The notes under the pieces are model-generated. The model was not told the DNA's origin. It searched no databases and saw only the letters and a program-made list of their open reading frames with translations. From NCBI GenBank assembly GCA_037446075.1, contig JBBIJH010000120.1, positions 1 to 8,181 of the forward strand: a stretch of DNA of 8,181 nucleotides, in the 5' to 3' direction. Origin of the DNA: JBBIJH01 sp037446075 (GTDB taxonomy: Bacteria > Bacteroidota > Ignavibacteria > UBA10030 > JAHEZR01). A program made the translations under genes and the position numbers. This document shows, in pieces, positions 1-6,308 of this stretch (the stretch's first letter is position 1; the number at the start of each line of letters is the position of its first letter).

Positions 1-2549
1 ACATTGATCACGTGTTTTGTGTTCAGGACGTTGAGGATGTTCAAGAAAAGTTCGGCACTCCCAAAACCGAGTTCAAACCTCTTACGCGCTTGCAGATCTA
101 GATTCCATACCCAGGGAGTACTTGAGTTATTCGGAGGCTCCGCTAATTGGACAACCCTTGGGTCGATGAGTGAACGGACTCCGATATTCCAGGGTGATGC
201 GCTACCTAGGTAGCGAATCTCTTCCTCTTTTCCGTATCGATGACCAATGTTGAAGGTGAGCAGCAGCGTGACGCCTGTCCCTTTAAGCACTGGGCCGTCT
301 TTGGGCTGGAACTCATAGGTCGCCAGCAGCGTGCCGCGATGAGTCTGGTCATAGTCAAGTGGGGAAGCGAACTCCGGATACCGTGGCGGGAATGGATAAT
401 AGTAGGCAATAGGTCCAAGGTTTGATCTTGGATGCGAGCCTTTCCCACGTGCTTCCGATAGGGTGTAATAGAGCTCAGCAGCTAGTCTTTTCTTGTAATG
501 TAGGCGCAGTCCTAGTTCTATTCCCTTTACCGTTCCGGCCCCGTCATTCTTGTAGACAACGAGCCAGGGGAGAGCCACCGTAGTGTCGTGAAATGCGAGT
601 TGGGCCTGGTCTATCAACTCCTTGTAGTATCCTCCAATCTTCACGGCAAGATCTGGCTTTACTTGATGCTCAAGGGCAACCTCGTAGTGCGTGCTTTTTT
701 CTGGTTTGAGAAAATACCCCGGAACAAGTCCTCTGAAATATTCGAAGCCCGATCGGACGAAGGGATTAGCGGTGCTATTCAGACCGAGTGGACTGAGAAC
801 CAACGTCGCCAATGAGGGCATTTGCGCATACTTCCCGAGCGCCGCCGATACAGAGATAGTCTCACTCAACCTGAAAGAAGCGCTGAAGCGCGGCAGGAAG
901 ATACTCATGGACTCCTGCTCGATGAGTTTCGACTCCTCAATCCAGTTGAACCGATCGTCCACAGGGGGTCTCTCAATGTCCTCGGGCATAGGCATCCTCA
1001 AGTCATACACATCGTAGCGAACTCCAACGGACAACTTTAGATCTTGACTGAGGATGTTATTCTGCAGGTACGAAGAAAAGAATCGGGGTTTCCGAGGAGC
1101 ATCGAGACCAGAATCGACTTGATTTCCATCCACATCGTAGCCATAGAAATCGATGCCACCGTACCTTGCCAAGTATATTCGCCTTTCGAGATCGCTTGAG
1201 AACTTTCGTGGACTCGATCCATAGAAACCGTTCAGATATTCCATCAGATACGGAATGTAAGGGACGGAATACGAGCGCATCTTCCAAAGTTCAAGGGCGG
1301 CACCTCCTCGGATGTCCCATTCATCAGAAAGCTTCGATGCGAAGTCCATTGATGCGCTGAGACGAGATTGGCTATTCTTCGTGTACCTCGTGTTTGGCGA
1401 GTTAGGGTGATTGAAAAGGAACATGAAGATGGTGCTGTAGGCAGACGGGCCACGATATCTTGACGTGAATCCACTGTAGCCTTTCTCGGCATTCGCGGCG
1501 CTGTCAGTATACAGCTGCCAGTTGTCTCCAAAGTCTGGGTCGGACAACGTAGCGAATCGGTCATAGAAGGAGAGACTCAGGTTATACGAGATCTTCGGGT
1601 TCAATGAATGAGAGGCTCGGAGAGATCCGAAGAGGGTCCTCGTTTCGTTGAGCATGTTCCGTCGCTGCCGAAAATAGTTCTCGAGAGCGGCAGGCCAGTT
1701 TCCCCCCTCGGGGCTCTGTTCCAGCGAATAGCTTCCGGTGAAGCGCAGCTCCAGTTGCGGGTTCAGCTTGCGAAGCAAGTTTCCCTGGAGAGTGTTCTTC
1801 CAGCACCAATTGTTTGGGAGGTAATTTCTTTTAAAGTCAATGGATCCCGGTAGAGGTGTCCCTGGCGGGCGAACACCGAATGAATCTGTCACCAGACCTT
1901 CCTTCCTGAAAGGTTCAAGGAACATCGCCTGGCGATTTCGGAGGTAGTGGTGTTCTGCTGCAAGAAACATTTTCACGCCATACGGTAGGGGTCCGCTCAG
2001 CGTTCCAACGATGTTTCGGTATCCGAACGCTGTTGTGCCGAGGAACTCTTTCCCCGGCTTTGCGAAGTCATCACTCTCAATACGCAAGGAGTATTCAAAC
2101 TCTTCTCCTCCGGTTCTCATCCTGCTGTGAACAATTCCCGCGTTTGCCCCTCCATATTCCACTTCGTATGCCCCCGTGTACACTTCAATCTGATCGACTG
2201 CTTCTGGAATGAGCGTCACTCCTTCGTTGTTGAAGAACCGGTTGGTTACCGGCGCTCCGTCAAGAAGATAGCCCACTTCTCCCGCTCTCCCGCCGCGGAC
2301 GTAGAGATTGCCGTTCTGCCCGACAACTCCGGGTAGCAGCGGTAGATAGCTCTGAAGGCCGCGGAAGGGGAAGATCCCGATCTCCCTTGGAGTCAAGACA
2401 CGCTTCGTAGATCTCACCCACTGAGTTGAAGCAGCCTGATTTACGTCGATGGTTCGAGTTGAGTCATTCTTTTCCAAATCCGCCTGCTGAGCAGACAGCG
2501 GCGCTGTAATCGCAATCACACCAATGATCACCGAGAGCGCTCTTAACAT
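1..2549 (-). CDS. TonB-dependent outer-membrane receptor (receptor B), C-terminus cut by window edge
   Basis: An unbroken minus-strand frame gives 849 codons from ATG at 2547-2549 to the left edge. Residues 1 to about 21 are a signal peptide (MLRALSVIIG start, PLSAQ end). The plug covers about 50-150, with LPGVV (72-76), LYVRGGRAGEVGYLLDG (82-98), VDQIEVYTGAYEVEYGGANAG (118-138 region) and then barrel strands. Late barrel motifs include GKYAQMPSL, YPFPPRYPEF, LDYDQTHRG and, near the edge, LNVLNTKHVINV, so probably only some 60-100 residues are missing. The family forms 22-stranded gated channels that import bulky ligands using TonB energy. No carboxypeptidase-regulatory-like domain separates signal peptide and plug, which is unusual for Bacteroidota receptors. 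An in-frame TGA at 2562-2564 makes this ATG the first possible start. The ribosome site is weak (GAAAG about 10 bases upstream). It follows the DUF1028 gene by 67 bases. The ligand cannot be read from the sequence. Confidence 0.93.
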   Translation of the reverse strand, partial: MLRALSVIIGVIAITAPLSAQQADLEKNDSTRTIDVNQAASTQWVRSTKRVLTPREIGIFPFRGLQSYLPLLPGVVGQNGNLYVRGGRAGEVGYLLDGAPVTNRFFNNEGVTLIPEAVDQIEVYTGAYEVEYGGANAGIVHSRMRTGGEEFEYSLRIESDDFAKPGKEFLGTTAFGYRNIVGTLSGPLPYGVKMFLAAEHHYLRNRQAMFLEPFRKEGLVTDSFGVRPPGTPLPGSIDFKRNYLPNNWCWKNTLQGNLLRKLNPQLELRFTGSYSLEQSPEGGNWPAALENYFRQRRNMLNETRTLFGSLRASHSLNPKISYNLSLSFYDRFATLSDPDFGDNWQLYTDSAANAEKGYSGFTSRYRGPSAYSTIFMFLFNHPNSPNTRYTKNSQSRLSASMDFASKLSDEWDIRGGAALELWKMRSYSVPYIPYLMEYLNGFYGSSPRKFSSDLERRIYLARYGGIDFYGYDVDGNQVDSGLDAPRKPRFFSSYLQNNILSQDLKLSVGVRYDVYDLRMPMPEDIERPPVDDRFNWIEESKLIEQESMSIFLPRFSASFRLSETISVSAALGKYAQMPSLATLVLSPLGLNSTANPFVRSGFEYFRGLVPGYFLKPEKSTHYEVALEHQVKPDLAVKIGGYYKELIDQAQLAFHDTTVALPWLVVYKNDGAGTVKGIELGLRLHYKKRLAAELYYTLSEARGKGSHPRSNLGPIAYYYPFPPRYPEFASPLDYDQTHRGTLLATYEFQPKDGPVLKGTGVTLLLTFNIGHRYGKEEEIRYLGSASPWNIGVRSLIDPRVVQLAEPPNNSSTPWVWNLDLQARKRFELGFGSAELFLNILNVLNTKHVIN

Positions 2550-2616
2550 TTCAGGGTTCTTTCATCCTTACCGTGTGCGCTTTCCGACAGCACAGTGTGT
2601 GATGCCGCCACAGGGT
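2550..2616 (-). other. Short spacer between DUF1028 gene and receptor B
   Basis: This 67-base gap lies between the TAG of the DUF1028 gene and the ATG of receptor B. I see no hairpin followed by a T-run, and no TAnnTTTG box on the minus strand. CACACTGTG is a small palindrome without a usable loop. The gap therefore gives no reason to split the two genes into separate transcripts, and co-transcription is plausible. Confidence 0.5.
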
Positions 2617-3600
2617 CTATTTGATCAGCTTCTCAAACTCCCTCTCTTCCCTCAAACCAGCAAGATCGTTATCGACTGCTGCCTGCTTCTTGAGATTCGG
2701 ATTCAGGGCCAGTGCCTTCTTCAGAGCTTCAAGTGCTTCCGGTTTCTTACCCGCGGCGAATCGGATGACGGCGAGGTCGTACAGGACTTCAGGATTCTCT
2801 GGTGCAATGCGCGCAGCACGCTCTTGGGCTACAAGTGCCTCGGCATATTTCTTTTTCGTGAATGCAGTCCAGCCCTCATTCCAGGCAGAGTTCATCTGAG
2901 CGTACTTGAGAAGTCGGCCCAGTTCCCTGAAGGGATCTGGATGATCGTCCACGCGAATATCGATGGAGCGATCCGTGAAGCCACCGTAGCCTGCACCTTC
3001 CTTCACAACAAGCATCGCGGCAGATTGCCTACCGCGTGAGTCGCCGCCAGCCGCGTCTCCGGCGAGGAGCGCTGCATAGAGTCGATCGGCGAGCGTGCCT
3101 TTCGTTTGGAGGAATGCTTTCTCCATCTCCGTCACCACAGCTTCACCCACAAGGATGTTGCCCTGGATTGCGTAGTTCGGTCCACTCCGCCCGCCGGCCC
3201 AGGCTAGGCACTGAGTGCCAGTGTACGTAACGGCCTCCCCCGTTGCTGACACAATCCCCACTTGCCGCTTCTCCCGTTCAGCATCGTCTCGGAGGAGAAT
3301 CTTAAGCGCCTCCTCAGGTCGAGCGCCCTGACGGAGCAAGTTCAACCCTCGCCATCCGTATGAAGTGTTCGCGAACGATTGGGTTGCAATTGCACCCACG
3401 TCTGCCTCTGCCCACGGAACCACACTTCCAACGGCGAAGAAACGAGACGCCACCGCAACCCCTAGCTCATTCGTCGCAGAGTCCCGAGCGACTATGGAGA
3501 AGGTTGAGACCCGGATATGTTGTGATTGAGTTTGGGAAAGGATGCAGAGGTGAAGAAGAACGAAGGAGCCGAGGGGAACGAAGCGAGATGCTCTGTGCAT
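2617..3600 (-). CDS. Exported DUF1028 (Ntn-hydrolase clan) protein with C-terminal TPR tail
   Basis: The protein has 327 residues. Residues 1 to about 27 form a signal peptide with a hydrophobic core (FVLLHLCILS). There is no proper lipobox, so it is probably periplasmic or secreted. Residues 33 to about 235 match DUF1028 (PF06267): TFSIVARD (33-40), GVAVASRFFAVGSVVPWA (47-64), GAIATQSFAN (69-78), RQVGIV (112-117), QGNILVG (146-152), AGGDSRGRQSAAMLVV (184-199) and IDIRVDDHPDPFRELGRLL (213-231). The family sits in the N-terminal-nucleophile hydrolase clan, but its reaction is not established. Residues 237-304 look like two TPR repeats (KKKYAEAL...RAARIAPENP; GKKPEALEALKKALALNPN). The end (DNDLAGLREEREFEKLIK) resembles the usual close of TPR tails and suggests protein binding. 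The start is supported by GGAGG with a 7-base spacer. It lies 74 bases after the aminotransferase, probably in the same transcript. The DUF1028 assignment is firm; any enzyme activity is inference. Confidence 0.93.
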   Translation of the reverse strand: MHRASRFVPLGSFVLLHLCILSQTQSQHIRVSTFSIVARDSATNELGVAVASRFFAVGSVVPWAEADVGAIATQSFANTSYGWRGLNLLRQGARPEEALKILLRDDAEREKRQVGIVSATGEAVTYTGTQCLAWAGGRSGPNYAIQGNILVGEAVVTEMEKAFLQTKGTLADRLYAALLAGDAAGGDSRGRQSAAMLVVKEGAGYGGFTDRSIDIRVDDHPDPFRELGRLLKYAQMNSAWNEGWTAFTKKKYAEALVAQERAARIAPENPEVLYDLAVIRFAAGKKPEALEALKKALALNPNLKKQAAVDNDLAGLREEREFEKLIK

Positions 3601-3674
3601 GACAGATCCTCCAAGGTTTTTATTGCAACATTTGTGTCTGCCTTTCGTCTGTGGCTGGTCGTTACATTCTAAGT
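3601..3674 (-). other. Short spacer between aminotransferase and DUF1028 genes
   Basis: This 74-base gap carries the Shine-Dalgarno of the DUF1028 gene. I found no hairpin with T-tract and no TAnnTTTG promoter box on the minus strand. A TAGAAT hexamer is present but has no matching -35. Read-through from the aminotransferase gene is the simplest reading. Confidence 0.45.
3608..3612 (-). promoter_or_regulatory. Strong Shine-Dalgarno site of the DUF1028 gene
   Basis: The minus strand reads GGAGGATCTGTCATG, a full GGAGG seven bases from the ATG. It fixes the start codon. It stands out because the other starts in the window have weak sites or depend on an overlap, so the DUF1028 protein may be translated more strongly than its neighbours. 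Confidence 0.75.
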
Positions 3675-4859
3675 TTACTTTGCATACGCTACGTCTGGTT
3701 TGCTCACGGTTTCGGCGATTCGCTCGAGGGCTAACTGGATGTTCTCCACGGAATTCGCGTAGGAGAATCGGATGTATCCTTCGCCGTATGCGCCGAAGTC
3801 AGGTCCAGCCAGGGACGCAACGCCGGCTTTGTTTAGTAAGAGGTCGGCTAAGGGCTTCGACTTCATTCGCGTTCCCGTGATGTTCGGGAAGACGTAGAAC
3901 GCTCCCTGTGGCACAAGGCAACGGAAGCCGGGAATCTTGTTCAATCCGCTGACGATGATGTCACGCCTCCGTCGAAACTCTGCATTCATCCTTATCACTT
4001 CATCCTGCGGTCCTGTCAATGCTTCAATGGCCGCGAACTGTGAGAACGTTGACGTGCAGGAGTTTGTGTTAATGATCAACCTCTCCACATGGGGTAGGAG
4101 AGTTTCCGACATCACGCCGTACCCGAGTCTCCAGCCCGTCATCGCGTATGTTTTTGAGAATCCGTCGAGGATGATCGTTCTCTCCTGCATCCCCGGCAGC
4201 GAAGCGATGGAATGATGCCGGGCATCATAGGTGGTTCGGCTGTAAATTTCGTCCGAGAGGATCGCGAAGTGAAAAGGTTCAGCGATTTCGGCAATCGCTT
4301 CCAGGTCTTCCTTCGTCAGCATTCCGCCCGTCGGATTATGAGGCGAGTTCAGGATCAGCATCTTTGTTCTCTTATTCACGAGGGATCTCAGTTCATCGAG
4401 ATCGATGCGGAAGGCGTTCTGTTCTCGGAGTGGCAGTGGCATGGGCTTGGCGCCTACGATTTTGATGACAGACTCGTAGATAGGGAAGCCTGGATTGGGA
4501 TAGATGACCTCGTCCCCCGGATTCACGCAGGCGAGGATAGAAAAAAGGATGACCGGTTTTCCACCCGGGGTCACGGCAACCTGGCTCGGCTTGACTGAAA
4601 TGCCTCGGGTTCTTGAGACTTCCTCGGCGATCAGCTCCCGCAGCTTTGGAATTCCCGCCGCAGGACAGTAATGCGTCTGGCCTTCATCCAGCGCTCGCTT
4701 CGCCGCTTCAATGATGTTTTTTGGTGTGGTGAAATCTGGCTCGCCAATTTGCAGATGGATGATGTGGCGGCCCTGAGCCTCCAGAGCTTTTGCTCTGACC
4801 AGAACCTCGAATGCAGTCTCTGTCCCAGCATGACTCATTCGTTCAGCAATTGGAATCAT
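3675..4859 (-). CDS. PLP-dependent aminotransferase, class I/II (fold type I)
   Basis: With ATG at 4857-4859 the protein has 394 residues, normal for this cytoplasmic family (COG0436), which moves amino groups between amino acids and 2-oxo acids. Visible landmarks are LQIGEPDF (36-43), GQTHYCPAAGIPKLRE (60-75), TPGGKP (97-102), NSPHNPTGG (171-179, cofactor Asn175), LSDEIY (201-206, Asp203 and Tyr206), SKTYAMTGWRLGY (235-247, Schiff-base Lys236) and the late Arg364 in EGYIRFSYAN, which usually holds the substrate carboxylate. All key residues are present. The segment NPGFPIY has Phe where classical aspartate aminotransferases have Trp, so the substrate should not be assumed to be aspartate. 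The frame stays open to a GTG at 4920-4922, but that codon lies at or before the predicted transcript start, and homology begins near the ATG. The ATG has only a weak ribosome site. A dedicated promoter lies upstream and the DUF1028 gene follows. Confidence 0.93.
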   Translation of the reverse strand: MIPIAERMSHAGTETAFEVLVRAKALEAQGRHIIHLQIGEPDFTTPKNIIEAAKRALDEGQTHYCPAAGIPKLRELIAEEVSRTRGISVKPSQVAVTPGGKPVILFSILACVNPGDEVIYPNPGFPIYESVIKIVGAKPMPLPLREQNAFRIDLDELRSLVNKRTKMLILNSPHNPTGGMLTKEDLEAIAEIAEPFHFAILSDEIYSRTTYDARHHSIASLPGMQERTIILDGFSKTYAMTGWRLGYGVMSETLLPHVERLIINTNSCTSTFSQFAAIEALTGPQDEVIRMNAEFRRRRDIIVSGLNKIPGFRCLVPQGAFYVFPNITGTRMKSKPLADLLLNKAGVASLAGPDFGAYGEGYIRFSYANSVENIQLALERIAETVSKPDVAYAK

Positions 4860-4919
4860 TCGGGTCAATCTTTCTTGAACAAGTGGTGTGTTCTGTTTGT
4901 TTGATGTGAACTGAACCCG

Positions 4920-4950
4920 CACTCAAAAATACTGGATTTGGGCTTGAGTG
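4920..4950. repeat. 7-bp perfect inverted repeat across the promoter, possible operator
   Basis: CACTCAA (4920-4926) and TTGAGTG (4944-4950) are exact reverse complements separated by 17 bases. One arm covers part of the -10/-7 box and the likely start site; the other touches the -35 hexamer. The arms are 24 bases centre to centre, a little over two helical turns, which would suit a dimeric regulator. That it is an operator is inference; two 7-base arms can arise by chance. Confidence 0.35.
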
Positions 4951-4954
4951 TCAA
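4924..4954 (-). promoter_or_regulatory. Promoter of the aminotransferase gene (and probably downstream genes)
   Basis: On the minus strand TTGACA (4949-4954) is followed after exactly 17 bases by TATTTT (4926-4931). The same bases read TATTTTTG (4924-4931), a full match to the Bacteroidota -7 consensus TAnnTTTG, with TTG placed 20 bases upstream. Both readings predict a transcript start near 4919, leaving a leader of about 60 bases before the ATG at 4859. This start site argues against the alternative GTG start at 4920-4922. Confidence 0.65.
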
Positions 4955-5015
4955 CAAGAAAAGTTCGATCAAGCTTCGTGGAGGGCAAGGAGAGATACAT
5001 CCCTTGGTTAGGTCC

Positions 5016-5034
5016 TCAGACTTTTTCAGACTTT
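5016..5034. repeat. Tandem 9-bp direct repeat upstream of the promoter
   Basis: TCAGACTTT occurs at 5016-5024 and again at 5026-5034, a 10-base period close to one DNA turn. It lies about 100-115 bases upstream of the predicted transcript start of the aminotransferase gene. Direct repeats with this period can be sites for response-regulator-type activators. No such regulator is seen here, so the role is open. Confidence 0.4.
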
Positions 5035-5258
5035 GGAATTAAGAGGTGAAGCTTACGTAGTCTTCGGAAACGAAGAGGGCTGATGCGTCAGATTCCGACA
5101 GGTGAGAGAAGCTCTCGGTTCCAGAGGATCGACTCGCGGCCGCCTCGTTAGGGCACCCTGTTCGCGGTTACCCCGTTGGTGTGCAGATGCTTTCTGCGAG
5201 GGCCCGGATTGCGGAATCAACTCTCATGCGTGAGAAAAGCTCGGCGCCGGCCTCCTGC

Positions 5259-6308
5259 TCACTGGCAACCGAGGCTCCCAATCGGGGGTGGGGGTGGGAT
5301 TTTCTCAGGCAGAGGCCAGAGCAATGAGTCAACGGAAGTGCTGCCGAATATACCGACTCCACCGTTGATGTTTGTATAGTTCTGCTCGTCAGTGCGCATA
5401 GAGAACTTGTCGCGATACAAGTTGACGACGCTATAGTAATTCCACAGTGGTTCATCGAACTGAGTCAAATAGAACACAGCCTGAACAAACCTGACACTGC
5501 AACCTTCATGCTCGTAAATCTCGTCCTTGAGGATGCTTGCAAGGGCGCTCGTCGTATAGGCCACCGTTTCTTCATACCTGATTTCCGGCAGCCACGGGAA
5601 CTGCCGGGGCGCAGGCGCACTGGGAGAAGTCGTACGCAGCATGGGCTGCGGATAGATCTTCTTGTAGGTTTCAGAGAAGTAACTGATTACATCTTTTCGT
5701 ATCGGGAGTTCAAATCGCGTGGGCACATAACTCCCATCGGGTCGGGGTGAGAGGTAATCGATATAGATCCGAATAAGGAAGGCTTTTGCTTCGGGTGCCA
5801 GCGTTGCCGTGGCCCCGTACAATGGAATCGGTGAGGAGTAAGGACTTCTGAACACCGATGGATTTAGTGGAGAGATCGAGCCTTTGCCGGGTACAGTGAT
5901 GGTTGAGGTGGCCGTCCCTCGAGTGGGAGACGATACGATCACCGTGTATTTCTTTCCTTTCTCGGGGCGAAAGGGATAAGCGAAATAGACATTGATGTGG
6001 TTCTGATAACGACTCTTGTCCGGGCGATCAAGCGTCATCTTCTGACACGAGAACGATGGCCCTCCCTCCTGCGAAATGGTTACGGTTGCGTCCGTTACAG
6101 GGAGTTCTTCCTGATTGTTCGACGGATCGTTGTCCGCGGGGTTGTAGCTGGAATACACTCGGACGAACTGAGTATCACTTTGAGTCGAAAGGATTGAATA
6201 CACAACCATCTTGGGCTGGAACGGTGCGCTAGGACTGAAGGCTTCATCGCAAGCGACGAAGGAGCCAATTATGATGAATGCAACAGGTAGTGATATACGT
6301 CTCTTCAT
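5259..6308 (-). CDS. DUF4249 family outer-membrane-associated lipoprotein
   Basis: The protein has 349 residues. It opens with a lipoprotein signal peptide (MKRRISLPVAFIIIGSFVAC), lipobox FVAC and modified Cys20. The body fits DUF4249 (PF14054): a first strand at about 33-52 (KMVVYSIL...QFVRVYSSY), VTDATVTI (71-78), GKKYTVIVSSPTRGTATSTITVP (118-140) and, near the end, NGGVGIFGS, the usual closing motif of the family. The function is not established. Its genes commonly lie beside TonB-dependent receptors, suggesting a surface or periplasmic partner of the receptor. Here ATG overlaps the stop of receptor A (ATGA at 6305-6308), so translation is probably coupled and amounts matched. The start has no clear ribosome site of its own. 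The tail is odd: five consecutive prolines followed by IGSLGCQ, with a Cys next to last. The family call rests on several motifs but is my recognition, not a search. Confidence 0.85.
   Translation of the reverse strand: MKRRISLPVAFIIIGSFVACDEAFSPSAPFQPKMVVYSILSTQSDTQFVRVYSSYNPADNDPSNNQEELPVTDATVTISQEGGPSFSCQKMTLDRPDKSRYQNHINVYFAYPFRPEKGKKYTVIVSSPTRGTATSTITVPGKGSISPLNPSVFRSPYSSPIPLYGATATLAPEAKAFLIRIYIDYLSPRPDGSYVPTRFELPIRKDVISYFSETYKKIYPQPMLRTTSPSAPAPRQFPWLPEIRYEETVAYTTSALASILKDEIYEHEGCSVRFVQAVFYLTQFDEPLWNYYSVVNLYRDKFSMRTDEQNYTNINGGVGIFGSTSVDSLLWPLPEKIPPPPPIGSLGCQ

Larger units (their letters stand above)
4860..5258. other. Intergenic region without a supportable gene
   Basis: These 399 bases separate the DUF4249 stop from the aminotransferase ATG. 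I find no protein-coding frame with family features, no tRNA and no clear intrinsic terminator for the upstream transcript. It does hold the promoter and inverted repeat at 4920-4954 and the tandem repeat at 5016-5034. Two short stem-loops (5222-5235 with a TGCG loop, and 5104-5116 with an AAG loop) have only 5-bp stems and no T-tract. The stretch next to the DUF4249 stop is rich in CG-type palindromes (GGCGCC, CGGCCG). Confidence 0.6.

Noticed and set aside
1..2549. Possibility that receptor B is a frameshifted pseudogene
   Set aside because: I translated the minus-strand frame from 2549 to the edge and it stays open with receptor motifs throughout.
2551..2565. Four-codon upstream frame (ATG AAA GAA CCC TGA) ending one base before the receptor B start
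   Set aside because: It could support reinitiation in principle, but its ATG has no spaced ribosome site and such short frames are common by chance.
2524..3039. A 171-codon plus-strand open frame opposite the DUF1028 gene
   Set aside because: It lies antisense to a gene with clear family motifs, shows no recognisable domain and has no ribosome site; it is a shadow frame.
4860..4922. N-terminal extension of the aminotransferase from GTG 4922
   Set aside because: The 21 extra residues do not resemble the family, and the GTG lies at or upstream of the predicted transcript start.
5104..5235. Two small stem-loops as terminators after the DUF4249 gene
   Set aside because: Stems of only 5 bp without a following T-run on the minus strand do not make an intrinsic terminator.
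5284..5298. Possible G-quadruplex (GGGGGTGGGGGTGGG, plus strand)
   Set aside because: Only three long G-tracts are present and they sit on the template strand inside a coding region; the pattern is explained by CCN proline codons.
5168..5455. Minus-strand 95-codon frame overlapping the DUF4249 3' end and running into the spacer
   Set aside because: It mostly reads another frame of the DUF4249 gene, has Ser/Thr/Cys-rich low-information sequence and no family features. The DUF4249 frame already ends naturally after its own closing motif.
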